This document shows positions 15,886-25,524 of a DNA stretch of 64,000 bases, in pieces. The position numbers and the translations under genes are program-made. Each line of letters starts with the position of its first letter. The first letter of the stretch is position 1. This DNA is from Marinibactrum halimedae. GTDB lineage: Bacteria; Pseudomonadota; Gammaproteobacteria; Pseudomonadales; Cellvibrionaceae. The stretch spans positions 1-64,000 of the forward strand of contig NZ_JAJQVM010000027.1 of assembly GCF_021234875.1 (NCBI RefSeq), in the 5' to 3' direction. The notes beneath the pieces are model-generated. The model searched no databases. It saw only the letters and a list, made by a program, of their open reading frames with translations, and was not told where the DNA came from.

Positions 15886-18800
15886 ATGATTTTATCGGAT
15901 GTATCTGTGAAACGCCCAGTGTTCGCAGGTGTTCTCTCCCTTCTACTGATCGCGTTCGGGTTGATGGCCTTTGAACGCCTATCGTTAAGGGAATACCCCA
16001 ATATTGATCCCCCCATTGTCACCATCTCAACCTCCTACCCCGGCGCGGCGGCCAATGTTGTCGAAACTCGAATCACTCAGCTTATCGAAGACCGCATTGC
16101 AGGTATTGAAGGCATTCAATTTATGTCTTCCACATCAGAAGACTCCCGCAGCCGCATCACCATTGAATTTAAAGTAGGCAGAGATGTAGACGCGGCTGCA
16201 AATGACATTCGAGATCGAGTCAGCGGCATTGCCGACGACCTACCCGTTGAGGCGGATCCGCCCGATATTCAAAAAGAAGACAGCAACGACGACGCCATCA
16301 TGTGGCTGAATTTTGTCGGTGAAGGGATGACCACCCCGGAGTTAACGGATTATGCCGAGCGCTATTTGGTGGACCGTTTTTCGATTCTCGATGGCGTCTC
16401 ATCGGTTCGGGTAGGAGGACAGCAACGTTACGCCATGCGTATTTGGGTTGATCGCAATGCGTTGGCGGCGCGCAACCTGACAGTATCGGATATCGAAAGC
16501 GCATTGCGTTCGAACAATATCGAATTACCCGCCGGCACGATTGAGAGCGACCAGCGACAATTTACTGTGCGCACGAAGCGGACGTTCCATCAACCTTCTG
16601 ACTTTGGCAATTTGGTGATTGCCCAAGGGCAAGACAGCAACGGTGGCTACTTAGTGCGCCTGGGCGATGTGGCCCGTGTGGAAAAGGGCACGGTCGAAAA
16701 TCGCAGCTTCTTCCGTGGTAATTTAGTACCGCAAGTGGGTATCGGTATTATCAAACAATCCACGGCCAATACCATCGAGGTGGCACGCCAAGCCAAAGAG
16801 CAAGCAGCTCGAATTAACGAAACTCTGCCAGAGGGCATGTCGCTAGAGCAAAGCTACGATCGCTCCATTTTTATTGAAGGTGCGATTGATGAAGTGTATC
16901 AAACACTGTTTATTGCCATCGCACTGGTCGTGTTGGTGATTTATCTGTTTTTAGGAAATGTTCGGGCCATGCTGGTGCCTGCGGTCACGGTTCCGGTCTC
17001 TGTTATTGCCACTTTCAGTGCGTTAGCCCTATTCAACTTTTCCATCAATTTATTCACCCTGCTCGCCTTGGTGTTGGCCATTGGCTTAGTCGTGGACGAC
17101 GCCATTGTGGTGCTGGAAAACATCTCTCGGCGAATGGAGCAATACGGCGAATCACCCCTAATTGCAGCCTATCGAGGTGCGCGCCAAGTAGCTTTTGCTG
17201 TCGTGGCCACCACGGCGGTGTTAGTGGCGGTCTTCGTTCCCATTGCCTTCCAACAGGGGAATATCGGCAGATTGTTTTCTGAATTCGCCCTTACCATGGC
17301 GGCGGCAGTGGTTTTTTCTTCTTTTGTGGCCCTATCATTGTCTACCATGTTGGCCTCAAAGTTTTTACGCAATACCGATAAATCCAACGTTATTGTAAGG
17401 GCGGTAGATAGCGCCTTTGGCTACTTGCAATCTCACTATCTCAATACCGTTGACCACTGCATTAAACACCCATTGCCCATTATTGTGCTCTTTTTTAGCT
17501 TGGTGGGTACTATGGCGTGGCTGTACCACAATACACCAGAAGAGTATGCCCCCAAGGAAGATCGCGGCGCATTTTTTCTTATCGTTAACGGCCCGGAAGG
17601 CGCTTCCTACGATTACACCAAAGGCTACATGGAAGAAATCGAACAACGCTTAATGAGCTTCGTCGACAACGGCGAGTTTCAACGATTACTTGTGCGAGCC
17701 CCTCGCGCCTTTGGCACCACACAAGATTTCAGCGGTGGCTTGGTGATCATCGTCTTAGAAGACTGGGATCAGCGACGCAGTGCCTTCACTCTTATGAACG
17801 AAGTGCGAAGCAAACTCAGTGACCTTCCTGGAGTTCGTGCCTTCCCGGTAATGCGCCAAGGCTTTGGCGGTGGCTTGTCAAAACCGGTAAGCTTTGTAGT
17901 CGGTGGGGGCACCTATGCAGAGCTCACCCAGTGGCGCGATGTCTTAATGGAGAAAATCAGTGAGTCTAACCCAGGTTTAATAGGCATTGATTGGGACTAC
18001 AAAGAAACCAAACCCCAATTGGAAGTGGATATCGACTACACCCGTGCCGCCGAACTGGGCGTCGATATCGAAACCATTGGCCGCACCTTAGAAACTATGC
18101 TTGGATCACGTAGAGTGACCACTTACATCGAAGGGGGTGAAGAATATGATGTTATTTTGGAAGGCGAACGCTCTCAGCAGCGCACCATCCACAATATGGA
18201 AAACATCTATGTCCGCTCCACTGTTAGTGGTCAATTAATTCCGCTGTCTAACTTAGTCACGATCAATGAATTTGCCGACAGCAGCCGTCTGAATCGATTT
18301 AATCGAGTACGCGCCATTACCATGGAGGCCAATCTGGCCGAGGGCTATTCCTTAGGCGAAGCCATCAACTATCTCGAAACATTGGTACGGGAGCACTTAC
18401 CCACGGAAGTGGTGATGGACTATAAAGGGCAATCGCGGGATTTCAAATACGCCGGTGCGTCCTTGATTACCATCTTTTTGCTCGGTTTGTTCGTAACCTA
18501 TCTGGTTTTGGCCGCGCAATTTGAAAGTTGGGTACACCCGTTTGTCATTATGCTTTGTGTACCACTGGCCATGGTCGGTGGGCTGGCTGGGCTTTACTTT
18601 ACCGGTGCCTCATTAAATATTTATTCTCAAATTGGCCTTATTATGCTGGTCGGGCTCGCCGCTAAAAACGGGATTTTAATCGTCGAGTTTGCTAATCAGC
18701 TGCGAGATGAGGGGGTGGAATTTACCCAAGCGATTCGAGAATCGGCCAGCACTCGCCTGCGCCCCATTGCTATGACGGCCATTACGACAGCGGCTGGCAC

Positions 18801-19038
18801 CTTGCCATTGATTCTCTCCAGTGGCCCTGGCATGGAAACCCGTGCAGCCATTGGTTTAGTCGTGTTGACAGGTGTCATCTCAGCCACTCTCTTCACGCTG
18901 TTCGTGACACCTGTAGCCTATTCTCTGCTGGCGCGTCACACCGGTTCGCCCATGTCGGTCACTCGCGAATTGCAGGATCAGCACCAAACTCACCCACCAC
19001 ACGATTTGACCGATGTAGACACCACCAGCCTGCCTTAA
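15886..19038 (+). CDS. RND multidrug efflux transporter (AcrB/MexB-like, HAE1 family)
   Basis: The 1050-residue size is standard for HAE1 pumps. It opens with MILSDVSVKRPVFAGVLSLL, the usual cytoplasmic start plus TM1. The proton-relay pair is in GLVVDDAIVVLEN (Asp-Asp in TM4), and the matching Lys is in GLAAKNGILIVEF (TM10). Two large periplasmic loops follow TM1 and TM7. Such trimers export drugs, dyes, detergents or bile-type compounds using the proton gradient. The adaptor gene lies 15 bp upstream with GAGGAGG-like sequence before the ATG. No regulator gene is adjacent and the outer-membrane factor is missing, so a shared TolC elsewhere is likely. Substrates cannot be inferred. Confidence 0.95.
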   Translation: MILSDVSVKRPVFAGVLSLLLIAFGLMAFERLSLREYPNIDPPIVTISTSYPGAAANVVETRITQLIEDRIAGIEGIQFMSSTSEDSRSRITIEFKVGRDVDAAANDIRDRVSGIADDLPVEADPPDIQKEDSNDDAIMWLNFVGEGMTTPELTDYAERYLVDRFSILDGVSSVRVGGQQRYAMRIWVDRNALAARNLTVSDIESALRSNNIELPAGTIESDQRQFTVRTKRTFHQPSDFGNLVIAQGQDSNGGYLVRLGDVARVEKGTVENRSFFRGNLVPQVGIGIIKQSTANTIEVARQAKEQAARINETLPEGMSLEQSYDRSIFIEGAIDEVYQTLFIAIALVVLVIYLFLGNVRAMLVPAVTVPVSVIATFSALALFNFSINLFTLLALVLAIGLVVDDAIVVLENISRRMEQYGESPLIAAYRGARQVAFAVVATTAVLVAVFVPIAFQQGNIGRLFSEFALTMAAAVVFSSFVALSLSTMLASKFLRNTDKSNVIVRAVDSAFGYLQSHYLNTVDHCIKHPLPIIVLFFSLVGTMAWLYHNTPEEYAPKEDRGAFFLIVNGPEGASYDYTKGYMEEIEQRLMSFVDNGEFQRLLVRAPRAFGTTQDFSGGLVIIVLEDWDQRRSAFTLMNEVRSKLSDLPGVRAFPVMRQGFGGGLSKPVSFVVGGGTYAELTQWRDVLMEKISESNPGLIGIDWDYKETKPQLEVDIDYTRAAELGVDIETIGRTLETMLGSRRVTTYIEGGEEYDVILEGERSQQRTIHNMENIYVRSTVSGQLIPLSNLVTINEFADSSRLNRFNRVRAITMEANLAEGYSLGEAINYLETLVREHLPTEVVMDYKGQSRDFKYAGASLITIFLLGLFVTYLVLAAQFESWVHPFVIMLCVPLAMVGGLAGLYFTGASLNIYSQIGLIMLVGLAAKNGILIVEFANQLRDEGVEFTQAIRESASTRLRPIAMTAITTAAGTLPLILSSGPGMETRAAIGLVVLTGVISATLFTLFVTPVAYSLLARHTGSPMSVTRELQDQHQTHPPHDLTDVDTTSLP

Positions 19039-19227
19039 TCAGGTAGGCTATCGTCAGCGGAGTTGGTAAAACCATTTTGAAATATCACTCAAAATAATGA
19101 CTCCGCTGCACTGCAATATTCCGTATAAATTATGATAAACATTGAAAAACGATAGCTATTATCATGGTATAAGCTGCACTGCAGCATAACGACCACATCC
19201 ATGCAATTTACATAAACGGTATTCTTT

Positions 19228-20250
19228 ATGGCAAAAGGGTTTGTGACACGTCAGGTTCGATGGAGTGACGCCGCAGAGCAATTAAAAGCGATTCGCTACA
19301 CCGTGTTTGTTGAAGAACAGCATGTGCCCGAAGAAGAAGAGCTGGATGAATACGACGCAAAGTGCATGCACTTTTTGTGTTTTGACAAAGAAAACACGAA
19401 TACCCCCGTCGGCTGTGCTCGCGTCATCGACAATGGAAAAATTGGCCGAGTCGCCGTTTACAAAGAATATCGCGGTAAAGGTGTTGGCGTAGAGTTAATG
19501 CTCGCTTGCACCCGATATTCTGTGGAGGTATTACAAAAAACGCCAAAATTGGATGCACAGCTTTCAGCTCTGACGTTCTATGAAAAACTCGGCTTTGTAG
19601 CCCATGGCCAAGAGTTCATGGATGCAGGGATTCCCCATAAACACATGACCTACGCTCTTTCCTCATTTATCTCATCTACCCCATCAAATGATGACCACAG
19701 TAGCTCTGAGCACAAAGCCACTGACTCATCATTTTCACAACATACACGGCACAATGGCGATAACGTAACGCCCATCCGGCAACCCGTTATTGGCTATCCT
19801 GACGTGACAGCCCAGTTATCAGACACCCTCTCCACCAGTCGAGGCACACTGTATTTATGTTGCCCAGAACTTCTGATTAATGTTTTTAATGCCGACAACA
19901 CCCACTCTGCCCTCAGCGCGTTTTTTAAATCTCACAACCGCAACCAACTGCAGCTCATTTTGGACGTCAATACCAGCGAAAACTTACCAACTGAAGGGTT
20001 ATTGAGTCTGGCAAAACGACTTCCCAGCCGAGTGACTATCCGTACACTTACCGACGAAACCGTGCGCTTTGACAGTGTAAAATTGCTGGCCGATCACCAC
20101 GAGTGGGTTGCCACCTTAGAAAATACACAAATCATTGCACACCGGCGGCGCTTAAGTGATCATCAATTTCAAATGGCAAAAGAGCATTTTGAACGTATGT
20201 GGGAACACGAGTCAGAAGACAATCCTAATTTTCGGGAGGTTCGGATCTAA
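19228..20250 (+). CDS. GNAT acetyltransferase fused to an additional C-terminal domain
   Basis: Residues 1-150 are a GNAT domain of the ElaA/YjcF-like type: IRYTVFVEEQHVPEEEELDEYD at the start, then GCARVIDNGKIGRVAVYKEYRGKGVGVELM, with RGKGVG as the acetyl-CoA pyrophosphate loop, and ALTFYEKLGFVAHGQEFMDAGIPH near the end. Residues about 150-185 form a Ser/His-rich linker. The C-terminal 150 residues (GYPDVTAQLSDTL onward) form a separate alpha/beta-looking domain with LYLCCPELLINVF, LQLILDV and WVATLENTQIIAHRRRLSDHQ. This two-part layout occurs in marine gammaproteobacteria, but I know no function for the second part. The acceptor substrate is unknown. A weak Fur-like sequence lies upstream (19145-19163). 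Confidence 0.8.
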   Translation: MAKGFVTRQVRWSDAAEQLKAIRYTVFVEEQHVPEEEELDEYDAKCMHFLCFDKENTNTPVGCARVIDNGKIGRVAVYKEYRGKGVGVELMLACTRYSVEVLQKTPKLDAQLSALTFYEKLGFVAHGQEFMDAGIPHKHMTYALSSFISSTPSNDDHSSSEHKATDSSFSQHTRHNGDNVTPIRQPVIGYPDVTAQLSDTLSTSRGTLYLCCPELLINVFNADNTHSALSAFFKSHNRNQLQLILDVNTSENLPTEGLLSLAKRLPSRVTIRTLTDETVRFDSVKLLADHHEWVATLENTQIIAHRRRLSDHQFQMAKEHFERMWEHESEDNPNFREVRI

Positions 20251-20360
20251 AACTCGACTGTAAAAATAAGCTGTAAAATTTAGATTGAGGTCAACAGTCA
20301 TTCCGGCTCAAAATGCAATGCCTATCTAAAAACTATTTAAGGAAATTGATTTCAAAACCA

Positions 20361-21905
20361 TCACAAAGGCAATTCTTCACAGGCCAACAAACGCCGGTAT
20401 TCATTTTTCTCTGATTCGGTAGCGAAACGGGAAAACAGCGTTTGTAAGCGAGCGATATTCAACATTTGCTCGATTTTTGATAACTGTGCTTGTTGTCGCT
20501 CAAGGTTAAGGTAAGCGTCAATCAGCTGCTCTAACTCAAGGTAAGCGCTGATGATATTCAATAAAGATAATTGCTTTTGAATTGCTGTGCGGGCCTCTCG
20601 GGTAAGTGGGTCTGTTTCACCACTTTTTAAAGAAGGGCTCATATCAACTAACCCAGGGGAGGCGCCATCACTGAGATAAGCACTGTAAATATCAGGCCAA
20701 TTCTCTTCAATCCATTGAGCAAGTTCGATTTTTTTCTCTTCCAGCACGTCTTGTTGTTCACCAATAGCCCGCTCCATAACACCAATTTTATAGCTTAACG
20801 TGGCATACGCTTCTGAACGAGCTTCCGATTGCAGCACTGGTGTGGAAAAGGGTTCGGCAATACGTTGGGCTGCCTGGTAATAATCATTAAATTTAGAAAT
20901 ACTGCTGGGTAACCAACGTGTAAACCAATCCTGCCAATGCTCTAAATACACCTCACTGGTAGAGCGAGAAAAATCCAAACTCAAGGCATTTCTCAAGGTG
21001 TATAAATGCGCTTCGCGCATTGTGACCTCTCCGTTTTCATCATAATCTGGCGATTCCAGTAACGGCTCTCCCGTACGCTGCATACCTCCCAGCGCTTCAA
21101 AAAAATAAGTGGAATAATCTCGATAGCTCGCCTCCTGCACTGACGGAGTACACCCTTCAGAAGTCAGAAAATCCAATTGGGATACAAACCCGCAACGTGT
21201 GTCTTCAGTCAACCCGTTTGCCGGTTCCATGTTTTTAAATATCACATTGGCAAATGAACCGGAGTAACACTGGGGAAAAACAAATCGAAATTCAGAAGAC
21301 TGATTATATTGATCTAAAAATGTTGAAAATTCCCTCGCACTCCACGAAGAGTGATTCCATAATCGTAATACATTTTCATTGGTATCCTGCTCATCCAAAT
21401 CGCCGTGTCCTTGATAAATCAACGTGACTCGCTCTGCAGGAAACTGAGACAAGGTATTGGAAAGTAGTGCTTGAACCGATTCACGATGTGCAGGACGAGG
21501 GTCTATTAAAAACTCGCTGGATTTCGATTCCAATAACTCGCCATCATTTATGGCAAAGTGAATCCATTGTTCGGTCGTTGCAACCTCAGCAGGTGTCGAT
21601 AAATACACATCATGCTGCGCATTGCCACCGTCGGTATAGGCCAGTGAAATACGATCCCCGTAACGTTCCGCCAAGATGTGATAAATCCATCGAGTATTAC
21701 GCTCAATAGACACTTCTGAGGAAGTGACATCCCCTCCACCGCCGACAATCACAGCTTGCTGAGCCACTGCTGCATTGGATACCGCTAACCAACCCAATAA
21801 TGTGAATAACAAACTCAAACAACGCACCAAATCCATTCGAACATCAAGTTGAATAATATGGCGAGTCAGGTTTCGAAAATGTAGGCAAAAAGAAGACAAC
21901 GGCAT
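20361..21905 (-). CDS. Caspase-like (clan CD) cysteine peptidase, exported
   Basis: The 514-residue protein has a hydrophobic segment (about 26-48) ending in NAAVAQQ, a signal peptide or anchor. A start 23 codons downstream is possible, but GGATAAA precedes the longer one. LIYQGHGD (His167) and FVFPQCYSGSF (Cys213) match the His and Cys dyad of clan CD enzymes (caspase, legumain and gingipain relatives), each after a hydrophobic strand. DYDENGEVTMRE (287-298) fits an EF-hand calcium loop (D-x-D-x-N-G-x-V-x-x-x-E). The C-terminal 200 residues are helical and likely coiled coil (GEQQDVLEEKKIELAQWIEE and further Leu/Gln-rich helices). It lies 15 bp behind a membrane-protein gene in the same operon. 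Substrate and role are unknown; peptidase activity is inferred from the dyad alone. Confidence 0.65.
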   Translation of the reverse strand: MPLSSFCLHFRNLTRHIIQLDVRMDLVRCLSLLFTLLGWLAVSNAAVAQQAVIVGGGGDVTSSEVSIERNTRWIYHILAERYGDRISLAYTDGGNAQHDVYLSTPAEVATTEQWIHFAINDGELLESKSSEFLIDPRPAHRESVQALLSNTLSQFPAERVTLIYQGHGDLDEQDTNENVLRLWNHSSWSAREFSTFLDQYNQSSEFRFVFPQCYSGSFANVIFKNMEPANGLTEDTRCGFVSQLDFLTSEGCTPSVQEASYRDYSTYFFEALGGMQRTGEPLLESPDYDENGEVTMREAHLYTLRNALSLDFSRSTSEVYLEHWQDWFTRWLPSSISKFNDYYQAAQRIAEPFSTPVLQSEARSEAYATLSYKIGVMERAIGEQQDVLEEKKIELAQWIEENWPDIYSAYLSDGASPGLVDMSPSLKSGETDPLTREARTAIQKQLSLLNIISAYLELEQLIDAYLNLERQQAQLSKIEQMLNIARLQTLFSRFATESEKNEYRRLLACEELPL

Positions 21906-21920
21906 TTTATCCAGACTCTT

Positions 21921-22499
21921 TCACGAATTCGGTACATTTTCCGCCGTCAACGAGGCAGCAGTTGTATCCAGTTTTTTTTGAGCGGGGTCGTTTATGCTTC
22001 TCGCCTCAAGAACATTTTGCAAGGATGCGCTTGGAGGTTGCTGAGTGTTAAATAACTGTGCTCGTAAAATCATCTGGGCAACGGTAAATTCCAATAGCCA
22101 CAAAGCCATGAGAAATAACGTCACTCCCATAATGATCGGCGTTTGTTTTCCTACCTGTGTAATAACAAAAGCATTCGCGGCAATAAGAACAATAAAACGC
22201 ATAACCCAGCTGTACGCCCCCACAGGTAAGCTGACCAAACCGGGCACAAGAAAAAATACAAATAAGAGACCTGCAAAAAGGGGCATAGATGACCACCAGT
22301 CTTCCAATACAATGGAAAATAACTGGGCTTTGCTAAAATATTGAGTCACCAGCGGCCAGTAGTACAAAGTGGACTGCACAGATTGATCAACTAAAAATCC
22401 GAGCAGTTGAAAAATAACAAGAAACAGTGGGTATGCCATTCCAACGGCAATAATATACAACACACACACAGCAATAATATGTGCCAATTTTCCCTTCAT
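21921..22499 (-). CDS. Polytopic membrane protein paired with the caspase-like gene
   Basis: The 192-residue protein has about five hydrophobic helices: HIIAVCVLYIIAVGMAYPLF, then segments around PLFAGLLFVFFLVPGLVSL, VMRFIVLIAANAFVITQV and IIMGVTLFLMALWLLEFTV, and a hydrophilic C-terminal tail of about 50 residues. No family is recognised. Its stop and the start of the caspase-like gene are 15 bp apart, so the two are co-transcribed and perhaps form a complex in the inner membrane. Confidence 0.65.
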   Translation of the reverse strand: MKGKLAHIIAVCVLYIIAVGMAYPLFLVIFQLLGFLVDQSVQSTLYYWPLVTQYFSKAQLFSIVLEDWWSSMPLFAGLLFVFFLVPGLVSLPVGAYSWVMRFIVLIAANAFVITQVGKQTPIIMGVTLFLMALWLLEFTVAQMILRAQLFNTQQPPSASLQNVLEARSINDPAQKKLDTTAASLTAENVPNS

Positions 22500-22692
22500 G
22501 TATCACCCTAATTGATTGAATATCTCTCTACCATCACCAATGATGTATCGCCTTACTATTACCTAATAAATTGCGAACAACAAGTAACGGTGACCTGGCG
22601 ATTACCAATAAACAATGGCTTTTTTATTCTAATATTGAAGCCACATAATGATTGAGCAGAGACATAAACTCAACCTTTGGTTTAGAGGCGAG

Positions 22693-24015
22693 CTACAAAC
22701 CTAGATGATCACGTAACCGTAAGTAGGCCATCCCAATTTGGCTCAAGGGCGCCTGAAATCGTTTTCCCCCAGGAAAAGGCCGATGATCAATACCCGAGAA
22801 TGTTTTAAAGCCCGATGTTTCCCCTATCAAACACTGAGCCATAATGCAGCCCAACGTATGAGGCAGTGTAATACCATGACCACATGCCAAAGCATAAAAG
22901 ACATGGGAGTTAAACGATCCAACACAAGGTAAGCGATTTTGTGTCACGATACCTTGCCCAGTCCATGCATAGTCCATTTCCACCGTTTCCAACTGTGGAA
23001 ATGTATTGAAGATACGCTTAATTATTGTACCCTTTGAACCACTGACACTGTTTTCACCATAACTAAGCCCTCCCCCATAAAGCAAGCGGTGGTCTTCGGT
23101 GAGACGAAAATAGTCCAAATCGTAATTGGCGTCTTCCACGCCATATTGCTGTGGAAGCAAACTGTCAATCAGTGTTGATGACAGAGGCTCCGTTACTACC
23201 ACACCCGATGGAGAAGGAAGGGTAAAACCCGAGAGTTCCGGAAGCAACGGTATTTCAGAAGCATTGCAAGCCATTACAACCGTATTCGCCGTCACACACC
23301 CTTTTGGTGTATGAATTTTCACGTGCTGATCGTTATGTCGACTCAACTCACTGTTAACTAACGAGTATGTATCCACAGGGGAGTGAGTGAAAATACGCCC
23401 ACCTTGAGATTCAATCGCCTGGGCTTCTCCTAATGCCAAATTCAGAGGATGAAGCTGGCCTGCCCCATGGTCAACCAGCCCCCCCATAAAGCGTTCACTG
23501 TTGGCGTATTGGGGCAAGGTATCCGCTCCAATAAGCTCCAACTCACGATAACCAAATCGACGCCACAATCGCTCTTTCTCTGCGAGTCGATTTAACTGTC
23601 GGTCATTACTTGCTGCAAAAAAAACACCCTGATGAAAGCCACACTCAATGGCGTATTTTTCCATCCAGCCTCGAATCACTCCTGAACCGGTAAACGCCCA
23701 TTTGCCCAATTGCGAGGCAAGCGCATCGCCATATCGGGCTTCAATTTCATCCAACTCAGATTCAAGGCTGTGAATCAGCAATCCGCCGCCACGGCCACTG
23801 GCACCAGAGCCAATGTGTTGTGCCTCCAAAACCACCACCGACACACCTCGTTCAACAAGGTGTAACGCTGTACTCAGCCCAGTAAACCCAGCACCAATAA
23901 TACAGACATCCGCCGATATGGATTCCGTAAGAGGCGGTCGATCAATTGGCCCACTGGCCGTTGCTGAAAAATACGTTTGAGACAGATCACGATCAGAAGA
24001 GGAAGGCGTATTCAT
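22693..24015 (-). CDS. FAD-dependent amine oxidoreductase (DAO family, PuuB/OrdL-like)
   Basis: The 440-residue form starting MNTPSSSDRDLSQT is chosen; a TTG start 13 codons earlier is less likely. The Rossmann dinucleotide site is VCIIGAGFTGLSTALHLVERG with the second acidic residue in VVVLEA. It continues with GSGASGRGGG, and the C-terminal FAD region is VFYALACGHGITLPHTLG. Overall length and these motifs fit gamma-glutamylputrescine oxidase-like enzymes of the D-amino-acid oxidase superfamily. The next gene upstream on the same strand encodes a PuuD-like hydrolase, which supports a polyamine or gamma-glutamyl amine pathway. The other puu genes (ligase, aldehyde dehydrogenase) are not present here, so the precise substrate is open. 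Confidence 0.82.
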   Translation of the reverse strand: MNTPSSSDRDLSQTYFSATASGPIDRPPLTESISADVCIIGAGFTGLSTALHLVERGVSVVVLEAQHIGSGASGRGGGLLIHSLESELDEIEARYGDALASQLGKWAFTGSGVIRGWMEKYAIECGFHQGVFFAASNDRQLNRLAEKERLWRRFGYRELELIGADTLPQYANSERFMGGLVDHGAGQLHPLNLALGEAQAIESQGGRIFTHSPVDTYSLVNSELSRHNDQHVKIHTPKGCVTANTVVMACNASEIPLLPELSGFTLPSPSGVVVTEPLSSTLIDSLLPQQYGVEDANYDLDYFRLTEDHRLLYGGGLSYGENSVSGSKGTIIKRIFNTFPQLETVEMDYAWTGQGIVTQNRLPCVGSFNSHVFYALACGHGITLPHTLGCIMAQCLIGETSGFKTFSGIDHRPFPGGKRFQAPLSQIGMAYLRLRDHLGL

Positions 24016-24480
24016 AAGCACCGCGATACCTTTCTTACAGCATCTATTACACAACTGAATCTTAATCTTACACAGTCACACCTTATACAAAGGGAAGTTT
24101 GCGAACATAAAGCCCATAAATGCGAGCCCATCAAGCATGGCCAGTGCAAATGTAAAATTGATGCGTAAATACCACTATGGCATTTACTACTATGGCATTT
24201 ACTACTATGGCATCGCCATGAAAATCCCACATTATTATTGTCGTTGTTCAATTTCTTTCGACCGTTAGGCGGCAGCATAAATAACTCATCTCTACCCAAT
24301 TGGCGGTAATTGGTAACGCTCACACCATATCCATTCTGGCGGTGTCAACCGTCTACACGAGGTACACAATAGTGTAGTAATACAGCTATTATAGCCATCT
24401 TTATTGGTAAGAAATTTCTAACGGTAAATTTTGAGATAACGTGCTTGTGACTTCTGAGAAGCCCCTTTCAATTAGACGCT
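24016..24480. other. Intergenic region between the two puu-like genes
   Basis: About 465 bases without a supported gene. It contains the 15-bp tandem repeat at 24176-24213. The gap makes separate promoters for the two genes likely. No terminator with a T-tract was seen. Confidence 0.5.
24176..24213. repeat. 15-bp tandem repeat, 2.5 copies
   Basis: TATGGCATTTACTAC is present at 24176-24190 and 24191-24205, then the first 8 bases recur to 24213. The copies are identical, which suggests a recent duplication. It lies upstream of the oxidoreductase and could be a set of iterated binding sites or a simple slippage product. Confidence 0.85.
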
Positions 24481-25248
24481 TCACTTCAAGCGATGATACT
24501 GCTCACAGGCCGACTGAAACGCTGAAAATATATTTTGATAAAATGGATTGAGATGGGCTTTCCATTCTGGATGCCATTGAACGCCCAATAAAAACGGGTT
24601 ATCGATACCACATGATATCGCCTCAATTAAACCATCCGGTGCACTGGCTTCTACTTTGAGCCTCGGTGCTAGAGTACAAATACCCTGCCCGTGCACAGAG
24701 TTCACAATGACATCCGAATGCAGAAAGCATTGCGATAACCAACCGCCCGGCTCAATATGAACTTTATGTGCCGGGCCATATTGAGCCTCTATAGATTCAG
24801 AAGCGTCTCCCCGATGATCAAAGAAATCACCCGCTTCATGCACCTTTCCGTGCAGGGTTCCACCAAAGGTGACATTAATTTCCTGTAATCCTCTACAAAT
24901 CCCCAAAATAGGAATGCCTTTACGATGGGCGTATTCAATCATCCATAAATTTGTGTGGTCTCGATCTGGGTCGCGTAATTCATGAGGGTCGGAGACAGTG
25001 GATGTATACCCGGATTGGCCATGAGAATAATGTTTTGGGTCGATATTGGAGTCACTACCGGGAATCAGCAGTCCATCTACCATGTGCAGTAAATCCGTAA
25101 TGTCGGCTTTCGCGGCCAAAGCAGGGATCATGATTGGAATAGCTCCCATTAATCGGGAAACCACCAACAAATACTTTTCACCCACACAATGGTAACGGTG
25201 TAACCCGATGGTTTTACAATCCGCCATTACCCCAATAATTAACGCCAT
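24481..25248 (-). CDS. Gamma-glutamyl-GABA hydrolase (PuuD-like, class I glutamine amidotransferase fold)
   Basis: The 255-residue protein fits peptidase family C26. GICRGLQEINVTFGGTLHGKVHE carries the nucleophile Cys in the elbow after GI, and QWHPEWK holds the catalytic His and Glu. An upstream DGLLIPGSDSNIDP is the family's substrate-loop motif. It would release GABA and glutamate from gamma-glutamyl-GABA in putrescine catabolism, or act on a similar gamma-glutamyl amide. GAGG lies 8 bases before the ATG. The amine oxidase-like gene downstream on the same strand supports this pathway. Confidence 0.85.
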   Translation of the reverse strand: MALIIGVMADCKTIGLHRYHCVGEKYLLVVSRLMGAIPIMIPALAAKADITDLLHMVDGLLIPGSDSNIDPKHYSHGQSGYTSTVSDPHELRDPDRDHTNLWMIEYAHRKGIPILGICRGLQEINVTFGGTLHGKVHEAGDFFDHRGDASESIEAQYGPAHKVHIEPGGWLSQCFLHSDVIVNSVHGQGICTLAPRLKVEASAPDGLIEAISCGIDNPFLLGVQWHPEWKAHLNPFYQNIFSAFQSACEQYHRLK

Positions 25249-25524
25249 ATTTTTGCCTCACTTCAAGGCCAAATTCCAAACCCCTTACGTCTCACCCTGG
25301 AATGACTTTTTATTCTTTTTGGAAATGCTCATCACACTCTATCGAGAATAGACCACATGTGCGCGGTAGAATCCATTCTACTTTATGCTAATCATCCACA
25401 TTAGTTAAACCTAATTAATACTGAAAGCATCTCAACTCTTTACCAATAATGATTATTCGACAAAACGAATTGAGAAAACACATCGCCACCGCTCTTTTCA
25501 TTCCCTGTTATTGGAAGAGGATCA

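Noticed and set aside
19027-19049. Possible terminator after the RND pump gene
   Set aside because: Short stem with a mismatch overlapping the stop codon and no T-run.
25445-25460. AATAATGATTATT palindrome resembling a Fur site upstream of the PuuD-like gene
   Set aside because: Only the AT-rich core matches; too short and too common in AT-rich DNA to call.
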